Positions 22,757 to 38,100 are shown, numbered from the stretch's first letter. The stretch is 64,000 nucleotides of DNA from Syngnathus acus (GCF_901709675.1 NC_051087.1:8150884-8214883), one strand, 5' to 3'. A program made the numbers and translations. The notes: generated by a model not told the origin, from the sequence alone.

Positions 22757-22794
22757 CGCCCCCCCTCCTCCCCACCCCCCCCCTTTTTTTTTTT
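22757..22794 (+). repeat. polypyrimidine C/T tract just inside sgcz intron 1
   Basis: The tract runs from C-rich into about 11 T, with the first half interrupted by single T and A bases. It starts about 110 bp after the exon 1 donor. Its reverse strand is G-rich and could form unusual DNA structure. Confidence 0.85.
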
Positions 22795-23530
22795 GACCCG
22801 CACCTGCAAGTGGGGAATTAGGTCACCGGTATGCTGATATTAGAACCACGTTCCACTTCTAGATTGTTTTAGTACAATATATATATATATTAAAAAAGGT
22901 GTATGCTGGTGGGATTCTCCAAACACGCTCATCACGCTCTGCTTAGGGCACTAAACGGATTGCAGTCGTGGTATGTCAATTCAGTGCGTGGGGCGAATTT
23001 CAATAATGCTTGGCTTGCACAGAGTTGCTGTGTGCGTCGGTGGGATACTTAGCTTGAATAACGGGACGGAAAGGTCCAATGGGGCGGATTCATGTGCAAG
23101 AATTTAGGAGAAGTAGATAGGGAGGAATAATCCACCCCATTGCTGTTTTTCTCTTTCAATCTCCACTCATGTGTAGTGATAGCAGCAGTTCGTGATCATT
23201 TTCAAGTGCAGTGCACAACACCCACTTGAAAGATATTACTTGCTGCTGGAGTGGGTGTGATGTGTTGGTACTTCTGACCAGAACCACGCTATATACAGTA
23301 TTTTTATCCACGCTATAAAGACAACGGAGAAGTTTTGGCGATAACATTGGGCATATTTTCACAGTGCACGATTTAATAAGAATCAACCCAAAAGATGTAT
23401 CAAAATATCTGCTCACACTCATAAAATAATAGTCCGGGGTAAGGCATATGCATTTCTTTGTACAGTCTAATATTAGGGTTGTTGTGAATTTAATAAAAAA
23501 AACAAAATTTTGTTAAGTTAATGCTTGTTT

Positions 23531-23771
23531 CCCTGTGCTTGTATGGGTTTTCTTCATACGTATACACGGGCTTCATCCACCATTCCAAAAACACGCACGG
23601 GGAGTAAAGTGAAGACCATGTTGTCAATGTGATTGTTGTTTGTCTATATATGTGGGTCCTATAATTGGCTGGTAAGCGTACCCCACTCCTTGCTTAAAAT
23701 CATCTGGGATCGACTCCAGTTCAGCTCATTCGTGACCCTAATGAATGCACCAACTATGAAAAAATGGAAGG
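23531..23771 (+). mobile_element. tRNA-derived SINE, 3' two-thirds, degenerate
   Basis: The segment starts CCCTGTGCTTGTATGGGTTT and carries CATTCCAAAAACACGCACGG, then TAATTGGCTGGTAAGCGTACC, then GGGATCGACTCCAG. These match the SINE body and tail in order, on the plus strand. The tRNA-like head is missing. Confidence 0.65.
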
Positions 23772-25655
23772 GCAAACGGCACAATCAAAACTACAATTTC
23801 TAACTTTGTATAGGCTTAATTTAAATACTCATGTGTTGAATGTCTTTAGATTCTCAATGTGTACGCAACAATAATGTAGGGCTACTGTAGTCTACATTTA
23901 TCTTCTATATCAGTGAGTGTGTGGGCTGTGTTGGAATAAATATTATTCACTAAAATCCAAACGTGCTATAATTGAATAAATCTCAAAATACCCAAATAAC
24001 CATTTCCACGTTGTTTTTCCACACATGCAACTAAAGTGACTGGGAAATTTGAGTTACATAATATAAACAAATTGTAAAACTTTGATCTGATGTTACAGCG
24101 TCTGTTGAGAGATTTGGTTAAATTCAGATTGGGGTTAGGTTTCATTTTACTGGGGAATCTTTCTTCCTGTACTTGTGGGACTCGTTTATGGACGGACAGG
24201 TAAGCAATTTAAAGGGGTGGAGCCTCTTGGAAATGTTTGTTCAATCAAAGACACAGGCCACATGGGCAGTCGGTAAGAAATATTTGGCTCCTTTTTCTTG
24301 CACTTTGTGAAAATGTTGATATATGCTTTTAAGTAATTTAAAGTCAAATTTCATATGGGACTGTGATGCAGATGATAATTTTGTGTAGAAATGTTAATTT
24401 TCCTCTATGCTGCCTGCTGTTACTGGTAACCAACAATTGGATAAATCAGCAAATCGAATCGATGTCATTCGCCTGGGGTTTGACATTTCAAGCTGCTATT
24501 TATGTGATCACGCTTCTGAAAAGAAATTGACTTTGCTTTGGTATGCTGGTTGCTCAATCGAAAGATAAAAATTGACATTCTGATTTAAAAAAAATAACCT
24601 TAAATGTTAGTCAGTCTACTTAACCTAAAGAACTGTTGGGCATATTGTATTGAGTAATCTGTAATGCATATTGATTGTCTTTGTTTGTCCTGATGCCATA
24701 ATTTGTGCTAGTTTGTGACATTTACTTGATTTGAAGTGGACATGGTAACATACTCTATCATAAAATGTCAAGCATTGTGCATGACATTTTATGGACATTT
24801 TTGTATTTGGTGTTTATTGAAACACATGCTATTGTCACTTCTTGATTGCAGAGTAAGCCCTATCAAGTGTCAATTTTAAGTATGGAGCTGTGAGTAGGTA
24901 GCATGCAGTGGAAAAGTATATCTGAACAACTATGACTCACACTATATTGGAATTTTTCTTTCAACCTATTGTCCCATAAGGTGTTCTTAAAGGCTTTTTA
25001 TAGATGCGGTGGTGCTGAAAGGTTTATTGCGAATGAAGTTTAGTGTAATACTTCAAAAAGGCACTCATTAAAAATAGTTTTTTTTTTTATTGTTTACGAG
25101 ACTTTATCCATGTGATTCCCTCAACCAAAATCAGATAGGCTACGCTGAGTAACAAAAAGAAACTAATTCAAGTAAAACTGCCAAACCTCTTGCCAGGTGC
25201 CATTAGTAAGTTGTTGGCATGGCTAGGGCACAGCTCCTGTCGCCTAACGTAAAGATTTCAAGCACAAAGAGCATTTTTGGGTGTCCGCCAATGAAATTTC
25301 AACCAATCGGAGTGTGAGTGCGTCAACCTGTCTGCTGAATAAAAATGATTTTTGTCCATTTCCACCTATCTATCCATCTATTCTTCTGCTTATTTCTTGA
25401 GCTAGTAGAAGATCCTTGGCTCTGTTGAATGCATCTGCTTTCACCTCTGCTGAGCAATTTTTAGAGAGAAGAGCGAAGTTTATCGTCGTTGAAAAGTCCA
25501 TAACTTCACACAGAATAAATAATCCTAATTAAATGTGCATTCACATGTAAATTACAGTATGGTATATTAAGGATTTGGTTTGCTACCAAATATGGCTTTA
25601 GAAATTTGGAACACAGCCTTCCTGTCAAATAAATATCCTGTTTCTTTGTGCAAGT

Positions 25656-25732
25656 TTGTGTGTGTGTGTTTGTGTGTGTGTGTTTGTGTGTGCGTGTTTG
25701 TGTGTGCGTGTGCGTATGCGTGTGCGTGTGTT
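25656..25732. repeat. GT-rich microsatellite
   Basis: The tract is GTGTGTTT and GTGCGT units, imperfect throughout. Reading frames across it on both strands are artefacts. Confidence 0.9.
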
Positions 25733-28700
25733 CCATAAATGCAATCAGAGGATATGAACAAGGACAACTTTGGGGACGTTGGGATTATACCACTTTAGAC
25801 CCAATATACATTATTAAGGGCTTCTTTGGTGTGTGTGTGAATGTGATTAAAGTGTCACTGCTTGTAAATCACTTCAGGTTTCAATATCAAGTTGGGACGT
25901 TTAAGTGCTATTGATTGTCAGAAATAGCTGGGCCATGAATTACATTCATTAGAATCAATCAAGGCGTAATGAATTTTTGTCCAATTGAAGATTAAGATCA
26001 AGTTGTATCTGTAAAAAACAAATAATTTAAATTTGCACTTGTAAGCTCAAGTCTAGTCTTTGAAGAGCTCTTTAATAGCTCGAGTGAGACATCATTCTTT
26101 TATCTCGTCATCGCTGAAAATTGATTTCACAGAAGCTCTGCACATATGGACTTGATTGAACATACAAACGCTGAGATAGATTGTCTCGGCTGATTTTGCA
26201 TCTTAAATAGCATATCTGTAAGGCTCAAAGCAGCACACATTTGGCATAATGTTTTTGAAATATCAATTTACCATCTATTCAGCAAAGCAGGTTTGGAGCT
26301 TCTAAATGACCAATGCTAACATACAGCCTGTTACAAGAAGTCCTGATGTTACATGTGACTAAACTTCTTTCAACTCTTTATTTCCTTACATATGGATCAT
26401 CTCTGCACACTGTGACAAGTGGTGCCACCATGCTTACCTCTCGCAAAGCGCTTTTGCAGGTGGTGCATAATGATAATGTGTTTGAGACGAGGGCTGGTAA
26501 ACATTTTAAGTAAAGGTGTGATTAACAGCCAACGTCTGCCAGTACCTGAGCACAAGAAGGAAAAGATCAGGAGTAACATAAGACGTCGCACAGATTTTTT
26601 TTCAAGATTAAAAGTCAAACTAAATAAAAAAAAAAAAAAAAAAAGTTTTTATTTTTTATTTTAATCTATTTTCAGTTTTATACATTATCCCTCAGCGGAT
26701 GTGTGTCAAAATATTGCCAAGTAAAGTTTCAGAACATCTAAATGATGGGAAGCTGCCTATTAATTTGTCTGCAAAAGGATATCCATTGCCTTTTAAACTA
26801 TAGCCAGAGTGAATCAACATTCGCATGGTGGCTGTTTACCCACCGAGATTTCGCCCCCTTATATTCAGTAGCCACCCGAGGCTAGTTCATTCATGCGTTT
26901 ATGGGCACTGAGCATCCAAAACGGAGCAATTAGTGGTTCAGTGATTTTTTCTTTTGTTTTTTTTTTTTTTTTTTGTTTTCTCCTCTCTCCTTTCCAAGGG
27001 CACTTCTGAATATGTTGCACAAAAATGAGATTGAATAAAACTCTAAAACGAAATCTGAGGTCTAAATTTGATGCACAAATAAAATCCTACAATGTGAAAG
27101 TTGCATAAATTGTAAAGGGCTGCATTCTCCTCACATACTGAGGTTGATGTGAAGCACCTAACAAAACTAATGCATACCATCTCCACTCTTTCGGACGTTA
27201 TGGTACTGATAATGAGCCACAGCTATTTTTCTTTTTACATTGTGATTAATATTTAAAGGGCATTTATGATGCACATAAATAAGTTAAATGACTGGTATAC
27301 TAATACAACTTTGACCCAGTATGCATATATTATTATATGGGCACTAGCAATTAGTTTCTTTCTTTAAAATGTCACATGGATATAAAACATGCTGAATCAA
27401 ACATTTCAGTCACAATAGCATTCCAAAGTGAAGGACTTTGGATCTGAAACCAAATTGGCTGGAATGACATGCCTTCCAACCACAGAGGAAATATGATGAT
27501 TTTTTTTTAGCAGTTTCGATACCGTCAGGAATTGAAGAAAAGCTTCAATTTTATCTTTTAGATTTGGTGACGATAGCTTATAAGTTGTGTTAAAAGTTTA
27601 AAATGATGGTATTCAACTTCTTTTGTAAGCATTGTTTGAATGGGGTAGTAACATCCGATAACGGCATATGTAGACTAATCAAAAATATTTAGATTCATTT
27701 AACACAAACAAAACTTTATTTAGGCATGATTTTGATGATGAATCAGGAAAATACATGGTGTCATGAATACTGGAAGCAGAAGTGTGCACTTAGTCCTCTT
27801 TGGGGAACAGGTGCAGAGTTGTACTTAAAGAATAGCTTGTAGAGGCCATGAACCTACATGCCATCTATTACCATTATTAATATCACATCCGATACACATT
27901 GAAGGTCAAAGCAAAGGGTAATGAGCTATGGGCTGATAAGGGCAAATGTAATTACTTTTTTTTATGTACCCACAGTACGGATTAAAAGTTTCGCAGAAAA
28001 TAGTGTTGGACTAAACCTATGTGATAAAGGTGGTCACTGAAAATTTAGTGGTGCACCTGTAGTAGTAAATTTTTTCATTTAAATTTTTTTTTTCTTTTTT
28101 TTTTTTTTAAATCAAGCTCAGGGCTTAGGTATTCTATCCTACTGACTTATCACGAGAAGAAATGAGCGGATTAAAAAGAACAGTCCTCTGGGATATTTGA
28201 TCAATACAAGCATTATCCTTACAGTACATACTGTACAATTAAGTACTCACGATTTTGTTTGTAGAGACACAAGTGTAGCTGGAGCTGTGAAGCCGAAGAA
28301 GCTTCAGAGAGCAAACATGATGGTGGGGAACATGAACCAAGAGGGAACTCCAGGGTCCACATCCTGCTTCAGATATAATAATTACACATTAAACTCACCA
28401 TTACACATCCTGTCCTCCTGGACACCAACTATGCCAGTGTTAGGCAACAGGAGGCCTATGGGCCGCATTTGGCCTTCAACTGACTCGGACTGGGTCCTTT
28501 GAGTAATAAAAAAACAAAAATATAAGTTTTTTTTTTGTTTTTTTTTGGATGGAATCATGAATTTTTCCCTCTACCACATTGGACCTACTTGTGCATACTT
28601 GTGCTTTGGGTTTATAAAAAAACAAAAATTCAAGTATTTCATTGGATGTCAATCATGCATGGATTTTTACTCAATTGTTTTTTATTAGACACCACAGTGG

Positions 28701-31700
28701 CCTTCAGATTTTCTCCCAAATGAATGCTGCCACTGGTTGCTGTTGAGACCCAGTAGAGTGATTTACACTGCAATGAATAGAGTAGTTAAAGTGACGAAGG
28801 CGGTAGTTGAATGACTGACGTTGTGTGGATGTTAGTACTTACTTTTTTATTATACTATTATTACTTTTTATTATTATTATTATTACTATTGTAGTTATTG
28901 ACTTTCTATGACAAAAATAGCATTTTAGACATCATCTTAAAAATATATGGTAGCGGTCCAGTAGCACATTTTTGCTCGTTTCCAGTTAGCTAATAACATA
29001 CTATAGTATATTTACAATGCAAGAAAAAATATTTTAGGGCCCAAGAAGTGCACACATTTTCTAGTAAACTAGTCAGATCCACATGATTGTAGCTCTTGAG
29101 AGAACACACAATGTTTAAAAACTCCATTTGGCCATGATGTAAAGCCGCCATTGATCACATTGATGTCTCTTGTCATTGATGGGTGGGGCAGCAATTGTCA
29201 TCATTTCCCAAACCTGTTGAAATGGATTTTGGACATGATCCAGTTGATTTTATTGGTGTGTGTGGCAAAGTAGCTCTCCCTCATATCAGTGATTAAGTCT
29301 TGATGCTACAGTGTATGAGTCACTTGCATGACTCTAATATAATGGCAGTGCAATCCAACATTGACACGCTGAATAAATCAACCCAACAATCATTAACACT
29401 TCAACACTGTGTGAGTAGCTTATATGTAAAGCCCGGCTACACACTATTTGATCTTTCAACCACAACAGTTCAAGTTTCATCCTTTTTCTTTGCCCCTGTG
29501 AGGCGGTTTTTAAATATGCTAACAAGATTGACATTTATCTTGTCTGAAGGATTATTCAATTACTGTATAAAAATGTGTACACTATTATAATAAGCCGTGC
29601 ATGTCCCAATACTTTTATCATGTTATCATGTGCATGTTAAATTTAAGAGCAATTAAAGGGCCTATCGTATGATTTTTCTTTACCTTCCCTCTCAATTGTA
29701 AGCTCAAGCAGGTGGCGTCCTTTATTACCTTAAGACAATTATTCCCCTGATCCTGTTTAATTTGTCATTCCGATGCAGCAAGGGAGCTATCGTACTGACT
29801 GATTGTTGAAATGACATTCAACCAGTAAATAATCGTTGTTAAAAATGATCTTTCACCAAAACGCCCACTCTACTCCTACCACAGCTACTGTAGGCTGATA
29901 ATTGATGATATCGAATACTGAGTTATATTCACACTGCATATCCAATAAAATGGAGCATCAGAGGCTTACATGAGATGTTTTTTTTTTTTCCATTTCAGGC
30001 AGACCTTTATGCATTCACACCGCCAATGCTAAAAAGAAATTTAACTGTCACATCCTGCGTCCGTACCTTACACAGGCACACGGGTTAAAAGTCAGAAAAA
30101 AAAAAAACTTAAATGGCCAGTGTGAAACAGGCTGATAAATAGCCAGGGGAAAAAGTGTTTGGTTCATTTCATGATTCAGTGTTCTCCTATTGGCTACTTG
30201 ATTATGAGGTTTCATTTTATTTTTGTTAATTACATTGACTTTACTATATGCAATTTAGTCCTGTTGATTAGAAATGAGACCAGGATAGTCTAGCTGATTA
30301 TTGTGTCAATGCTATTTTCGTTTAATTAGCATTATTTAATGGGCTCCTTCAGTTGAGCATCAAACCACTAAATGAAGCCAGCATGGACTCACTGGAATAC
30401 GTGGATGTCCTTATAAAAACAATTACACACAGTTTTACTAAACAATCACAAATCACCATTTACTGAAGTGGTAGTAGGTCAATTAAAACCGTCCTGGCTA
30501 AAGATATAAATGTGTGTTTAGAAGTAAACTATAAAAGAAGTAAACCATATCCAAGTGCTGAACATTGAAGAGAGAAAGGTAGGAGCAATAAAACCCTAAA
30601 TAACATTAAATAACATTTCGTAGTTAATTTTTGTGCCCGATTCCCCTTATTTGATTTTCTCTGACTGAAAACTCAACAAAGAGGCTGGAATCGTTGTTAA
30701 CAATGTTTACAAAGATAAGAAACGTTTTAGATAATTAAAGCCTTCACTTTCGAAATGCAATCACACTTCTACAGTTGACAATTATCAACATTATTTATTT
30801 GATTTATATTTCTAGCGAGGGTGGAGAGTTGGGGAGGGGGTGAATTATTTTCTTCATCAGTGTAACCTGTTTAACTTTAACTACAAATGTATGACTACAC
30901 ATTGCTTATTTTTTCTAAAAAATGAACCCCATGACATATATACATATTTTAAACAGAAAGACTTCTGCAGCAGTCGTTTAGTATTTGCTCTTTATCGCGC
31001 TGTACATGAGTGCTTCCTCCAAAGGTGCGCCATATGTGCCACAGAAATGGCCCAGCATGTTTACATGAAGTCACCAGCAGCATATTGCGTCTACATGCAT
31101 CTATCGTCTTGCTGTTCGCTCTCCTGACAAGTCACTTATCGCTTCTCCAGCTGTGACAGCGCAAAACTCATGCCTGCCACTTTTATAGGCCATGCCAGGC
31201 TGCATGTGCATTAAAAGCACATGACGCATTCATATCACTCACACAAATGTGTGCCGATACCCTTTTTTGTCTGGGGATTTTTTTTTTCTTCCTCTCTCAA
31301 GGACAAAACAGAGCTCATCATCAGCCAAATGAGCCACCACAGTGTGTCAAGGGGAGGTGGAAGAGCAATATAAGCAACGCAAGCTAGGTGGCGTGTATTT
31401 TTTATTTTTTGAGGGCTAGGAAATGAAAAAAATCTAGAACTGGATCTTCAAAGATTCCAAAGGAGAGATGAAAAGCATTGCATTGATGGTGATTGAGTGA
31501 CATGGCAGGTTTTTCTATATAGGGATGTTTTGGGAGTTTGACAATACAATATTAGGATCCGTTTTGATACAAGTCCTTGCTCTAAATTCGGTGCTTAGTC
31601 GCACCCCGCAAAGAAGTACTCAAAGCTTTGTCTTCTCGTCCCAGATATCTAGCAGGCAAGAGGAGATAGCAGGCAAGTAATCAGCCAACACATTATTAAC

Positions 31701-34700
31701 CTCCAGACTCTTTGCAAAACCCTAATTCTGTTCTTCCTAATTTATTTTGCACCTTAAGTAATTTATCATTCTTTGGTGCAAATCAGGACAAGAATGAATC
31801 GGACTGTTTTTATTGGGTACTTGGATACACATTATAGGGGGATATGATCTTAAATTGTAGGGTTTGGTTCAACACGTTACCCATTTGCTTGTTAGCAGGA
31901 TCATAAACAAACTAGAGTCTTTAACAGATGGAGCATAATAGTAAACATTACCTTCGGTGCCTGTCTGAATAAAATTGTTCAAAAAGATCCTGAAATATAT
32001 TGTCTGGTTCAATAACAGTATAATCAGTTTGAATGCACTTAATTGTAACATTATTTCACAGATTACAATTTTCCAGTTGTTTTCCGTATTTGATAATCTG
32101 ATTCTGTAATTTAGCATTCACATTTAGGATGAGTGCGTACGAGCAATTGATTGGTATATTTTTCAATGACATTCAGCTCTGTGTCTGGGTATAGCCGGTC
32201 AATCTGCCAACACTGCAGTTATATTGGCAGATATTGCTATATGTGATTCATATAGGCAAATGATCAAGGCCTACTTCAGATTTGAGGGAATCCAATAACA
32301 TGCCTTTATTTTTCTGCCTACGCTGCCACAGAACAAATCCAAATCAAATTAGTCGTGAAACAAATATCTTTTTGTTGTGACACAAAGCATTTGTGTTACT
32401 TGACATGAAGTGTTCATCCTCGCCTGGAAATCCCGACTCATCATTGTACTAGCGATTGAGTCTGGTGAGTAACCGCATTTTTGAGGCGGGGCAAACAGCA
32501 AAATGAACCAAACAGTGAAGAGTGGACATGATGTCGAAAAAGTAGGTGTCACAAAAGTAGCTGGTAAGATGTCATGACCAATCACAAATGCCAAATTGTA
32601 TCACTTTCACAAAAATTGGCACAGATCCAACATATAGAATAACCCTCTAGCTTGCACTCCTTTATTTTTTGCTTATTTCCTCTTTTATATTATAATATAC
32701 CTACAGTGGACAGACAGTGCTTCCTTCTTGACAATCGCACCATGTTGTTTGTGGTTCAATGAAAAAAAAATACAGTACAGTATATGTGAAGCCTCTAAAC
32801 ATTGTTTCCTAGTAAGAACGTTAGGAGGTTGCATTTTTACTAGTAAAAACTGTGCTATAAAAATAGAGCATACTTGCATTATTGCTTTGGCCATGTTACT
32901 AAATTGACTTAAATGTGCTGTCTCGACTGATAGAGATTGGTTAAGGAGAGAAATCAGGTTGGGGAAGAGGAGAGTGTTTATTCATTTAATGATATTAATA
33001 GCACTAATACCTGCAGAAAGCCTTAAGAGGAGAGATGAGAGCCCATTGTATAAAACGAAGCACAAGAGATGCAATTTGGAATCTCAATAGATTCTCAATT
33101 GAATACAGCCAGAGCTTACATAAAAACAACCGATTTCAACCTAATCTCTTATGACTGAACAGAAATAAACATACAGCTTAGTTCAAGTGAGTTCAAAGTA
33201 TCGACCGTAGACATTTATCTTTGACTTTTGTTGTGGTCATTCATTCCAAACCAAAGCTCAAAAGGTTAGTAAGAGAAGAGAATTAAGTCAGCGCACTCAC
33301 ATTTAGAACAGTTAAAACCAACTCAATAACTAGAAGTGCTTTACACTTCTGCCATGTATCACCTTTTAATGTTTTTATTTAGTGCTTTGATGACGACCAT
33401 GATTACTGGAAACTAATTGTTCACTTGTATGAGAGTTAAGAATACGTCAAATAAACATGAAAATGTTAAACTTAAAATGAGGTTTAATAATGGCAAGCCT
33501 TTGAATACGTCAAAGTAGCAAAATTATCTCCATGGTGCACAGGCAGGGCACCCTTCTGCAACAAGGCATTACAGCAATCAATTTTAACAGAACAAGCCAA
33601 CTTAAATGTATCTAACCTTAAAATGTTCTCTCTGTCCAAGAAAAAAAACAACTATCCAGACGTTTAATACCATCGACAATTACACCACACAGATTTTGCA
33701 ACATTTCTCAGACCTACTTTAAGTTGCATTCAAGAGCAGTAATGTCTTCAAACTATTTTAAACACTTTAAATTGTAAATATTGTGTGAAAATAACACATG
33801 AAGTGGGGGCATACCATTAGAATTGAATCAGAATTGATATTGCATTATTCCTCATCTCACACTGAGACAGTCGTCCTCTATGACTAAAGATAGCAGACAC
33901 ACATGATCTTTTATAAACGGAATGTAGCATTGCAAATTGATTGAATTTCCATGAAATTAATATTAAGCATCCCAAATCAGTCATACATGTGGAATAGAAA
34001 AATAAAACCTAATGATAGAGTAGATTTTCAAAGCCTAAGCTATGACTAATCCATTTCGCCACTAAGTATATACTCCCTGGCAGAAACATCAGGTACACCT
34101 ACACAATCGTATTCAATACTAGTGCTGCATTTAAAAAATCCATCAGAGTCATTACTTTAACAGTGGTTATGTGACAGTCATCAGTTCGTCTGACTTTTCA
34201 TTGTATAACTATAATCGAGCGAATAGTGAAGTGACGATCAATTCAAATCTTGCTAGCAGTTTTAACATTGAAAACGTCAGCTTTAATGCAATGCAATGTA
34301 ATGTAAAAAATGTAATGTCATGGTTTGTAATAAAACCCCACCATGCGAAATGAACTGCAATACAGAATCCCCCACTTTGCTCTCCAGAAAAGAAAATAAT
34401 GAATAAATAAAGCAATAAAAGACAAGCATTTTGTCAATCAATGTCACAGGAGCATCACTTGTCCCTAGCTTCCCAAATCACAGCAACCGCCGTGCAAATA
34501 AAAAGTTCTTTCAGGTGTGACATCAGTGCAGGTATTGACTGCAAAGGAATCTTGATGTTTGGGAGCATTCATCTTAACCTGGAAGCAAATCAACTCCTCA
34601 TATCTTTGTTCCTGCACCTTTGCCTCAATGCCACAAAGGACGACAGGCAGCCCATGCAACTTTCATTTCCAAAATTGAAAATACTCTGCGGGGAAAATAA

Positions 34701-34943
34701 CGTATTCCCTTTTCTTTTTGACATGAAAGAGACTTGTTTTGATATGGGACGCATGATGCGGTTTCTTTTTCATTGGAAAAATCTCTTGATCTTGCCCTTA
34801 ACCCTGTTGTTGCTTCATTTGTCTCGACTGTGCCTGTTTGAATGATGTCAATCTAGTATCTATCTATCCATCTGTCTATTCATCTGTAGGCTATAGCAAC
34901 TTTTGGTTAGTACAGCACAAAATCAGTCAATACGAATTCCGTT

Positions 34944-35105
34944 TACCGTATTTTCTGGACTATAAGTCGCACCAACCATAAAATGCATAATAGAGAAGAA
35001 AAAGACAAGTCGCAATGGGGTATAAGTCGCTCCTGAGTTTAAGTCGCACTCCCAGCCAATCTATGAAAAAAAACTAAAACGACGTATAGTCAGGAAAATA
35101 AGGTA
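34944..35105. mobile_element. short inverted-repeat transposon (MITE) with TACCGTATTTTC ends
   Basis: The left end is TACCGTATTTTCTGGACTAT. The right end, reverse complemented, is TACCTTATTTTCCTGACTAT. The near-identical inverted ends span about 20 bp of a 162-bp element. Internal copies of TATAAGTCGC support a known vertebrate MITE type. The superfamily is not assigned here. Confidence 0.7.
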
Positions 35106-38100
35106 TATCCGGACGGTGTCAGGTTCACAATCTGCTTCAAATTTGAATAGTGCAGAGATATCAGTTTGTTTCCTAAACACTGTTGCAATATCCCAAATTA
35201 TAATAGGTTTGATCTTTTTTCCTATTTTTCTCAGTTTTTTTACACCTGACCTGTCACTTGTTCCTCACTTGTTTCTTGATTTTATCCCTCCACCCCAACC
35301 ATTTAAATCTTCCTGCCAAACCCTGATAAATGGATAAAAAACTAATCATCATTAACATTCTAAAATTGTTATTGCGTTCGGTACGAGATCAGAAGAAATT
35401 CAAAGGTGCGTACTCATTTATTTTGAGCATTGTAATTACACAAGGAATGGGAAATGAAAGGAGCAGAGTTTAAATTGATTCCTCCACTCAGTACTGCAAT
35501 AAAACCAAGATGGTGTTCCAACTGGCTTGTTCCACCTCCAGTGCCCTTTGAGGGCATGGACAGCCACTTCCTTCAGTCCAGCCTTGATCTGACCTCACAC
35601 AAAGAATGTTAGCTACACGGTCATCACCCCGGGACCCCAAATTCTTGACGTTTCATCTTGTGGTGGAAATGCAGTGAACAGGGTTGCCCCCTGAATCCCC
35701 CTGCGGCTTACCTTTAGATAAGTGCTCAGCAACCTTTTTGAAAACAAGCACTGCTTTTTGGTTACAGATGAAGTTACAAGTTGTATAACCACCAACAAAA
35801 TTTCAAATTTGTTCAAAGTACATTCAATATTAGTATTATGATGTTATTTGTAATTGTAAAATATTTAAAGACAAAGGAAAAAAGCTGAGTGGTCACTCAT
35901 TTTTACGGAGTGGTAGCGAAAACCACAAATCGTGGAAGACAGATGAGCAAACTGTTGCAATTTTAATCATTTACCGTTAATTGTGTAAAGCACATTGTGT
36001 ATAAAATGCACTATACAAACTACTGCAAATCTGCATTTCTTTTTGTAATTACATTTTTATAGTGTGTTGTGGTAGTAAGTTTTTAGATTACTGTCATAAA
36101 TCCTGGGTAACACCAAGGGGTATTCCTTTTGTCATTTTATTACATGCATAGAAGTGGAAAGGTTGTGCAGAGCAGCTTTCAGAGTAACGCACATGAGGTG
36201 TTGAACACATTTTTTTTTCTCCCAGTTACATAAAAGGTTGTGGACAAGAATGACCTTGTGTGATGGGCCACATCTTACTATACTCATTCTAAACACAACG
36301 ACATTATTAGACAACATGTACTCGTCCGTTCTGGAAAATTTCTCTTACATAGTACATAATTCGGTTCATCAAAAAAAACGGAGGTAAGGTGACATTTGAA
36401 TCGACTGTGTTCTCTCGCAAGAGAAGTCGTGTTCCGTTCCTTCTAATGAAGATTTACAAGAGCAAAGGAAAGATCCATCACAGTAAGTGTCCCGCCATGT
36501 GTCTCCCTGACTCCTACCTTGACTGTTGCCACATTTAACACATTTTATTCCTGCCACATTCAATTTCTCTCTTCATCACACCAAACAGGAGTTTAAAAAA
36601 AAAAAAAAAAAGAGGTGTGGATAACCTTGAAGGTAATCTGATATTCTTTATGGACTACATGCAAACATGTTTAAATAGAAAAGCCGTTTTAAAAAGAAGT
36701 CTGGACTGAAGTAACATCGGACACCTCTTTGCATCCTATCCTCTATCGTCCCTGACAATTTTTCCTTTCCATTGTTTTTGCTAGTTAGTGTCTTCAAATG
36801 ACTGGTGTGTTTAATGCTGCTTCAAAGTAGTGATTTCAGAGCAGATGTCTTCTGTTTGTCTATTGGGGCAGTAGTTTGTTTTCACTCAAGTATAACCCTG
36901 TAAACATTTGTAAAGTAATGTGAGCAACCACAAAAGAAGTCAAACCTGAGAGGAAAAAAAAAAGTCTTGAGCAATAGCTAAAGTGTGAAAGTAGCATTGA
37001 CAATGCCACAACTCACAACTCACACCTCAAACAATAAACATGCACTCGAACATATCAAATATTCATGCACATTTTTTTTTACCAAGAAATTGTCATAATT
37101 TGATACTTTCATCACAATGCGTGATGCTGTTGCTAGGAGATAGTGTAGCCGGTAGTTGCACCGGAGGCGGTGAGAGAGAGGAAAAAAAAGTGAGCGCGAC
37201 AAAGAGAGTCACAGGTATTGATAGATGTTCGTTTGCCAGCTTCATGATTTTGGAGCGTATTGGTAACAGTTCGGTAAACAAGATAGTTATGTTGTTTGCA
37301 CCGAATAGTAAATGTAAACACCGTTCCAAGATCTGAAGTTTCATGGATGAACAATTCCATTCTAAAAAATACTTCAGTCTTTACTTGACTCGTTTGCAGA
37401 AGTCTAACATGAAACGGATTTTTGTGTGACTTCAGAATTGTAGTCTCCCGTGAGATGTTTTTCAAAATCACAAAAAAATGCATAACTCAAAGGACATTCA
37501 ACATTGCCTTTTCATTAAGACATTGTTTGATCAACAGATTAAGACTAAATCGATGCAGAAGAATCTTCTATCATCCAACAGCAGAAATTAACAGAATTAA
37601 AAAACATATTGCGGTATTATTAAAATGCAAGTATAAGCTATTATTACATAAGCATAATGTAAATAACAAAAACAATATAAAAGCAGTTGTTAATGTGAAA
37701 TGCAATAATAGATCAAATATATATTTGATTCCCTGAGCGGCACATAGTAATATTGCTGACCTGAGCTAAATTTGAAAGGTGAGCCAGAATTTGAGAGGGA
37801 GAAAAAAAATAGAGGTATATGTTAACTCTGAAATGAAATGTATTCCACTTAAACAAGCTCCCAAAAAGTCTTCCGCGGTAGTATTTGGATGCGTGTGACA
37901 AAAGGAACCAGAAAGAGAGCAATCATAGCATTTGTCCATCTGATAAACTAAACAGATCCCTGATCAATATCACTATTTTCTGCCTCTCCTGAACTCAGCT
38001 TGTAAGGTTTGGTAGCCAACAAGCCAATAAACAAACAACAGTAATGATTCCCTTTTTCTCCTGAGCCATGCACCATCCAAGTGTATCTCCTGCTTCCATC

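Noticed and set aside
28425-28510. hAT-type fragment with GGCCTATGGGCCGCATTTGGCC-like sequence
   Set aside because: It resembles one end of a known repeat style, but no second terminus or duplication was found, so it is not listed as a feature.
34441-34845. 134-codon ATG frame on the plus strand
   Set aside because: No recognisable domain, no splice context, and an irregular composition ending in a hydrophobic run. It is probably a chance frame in intron sequence.
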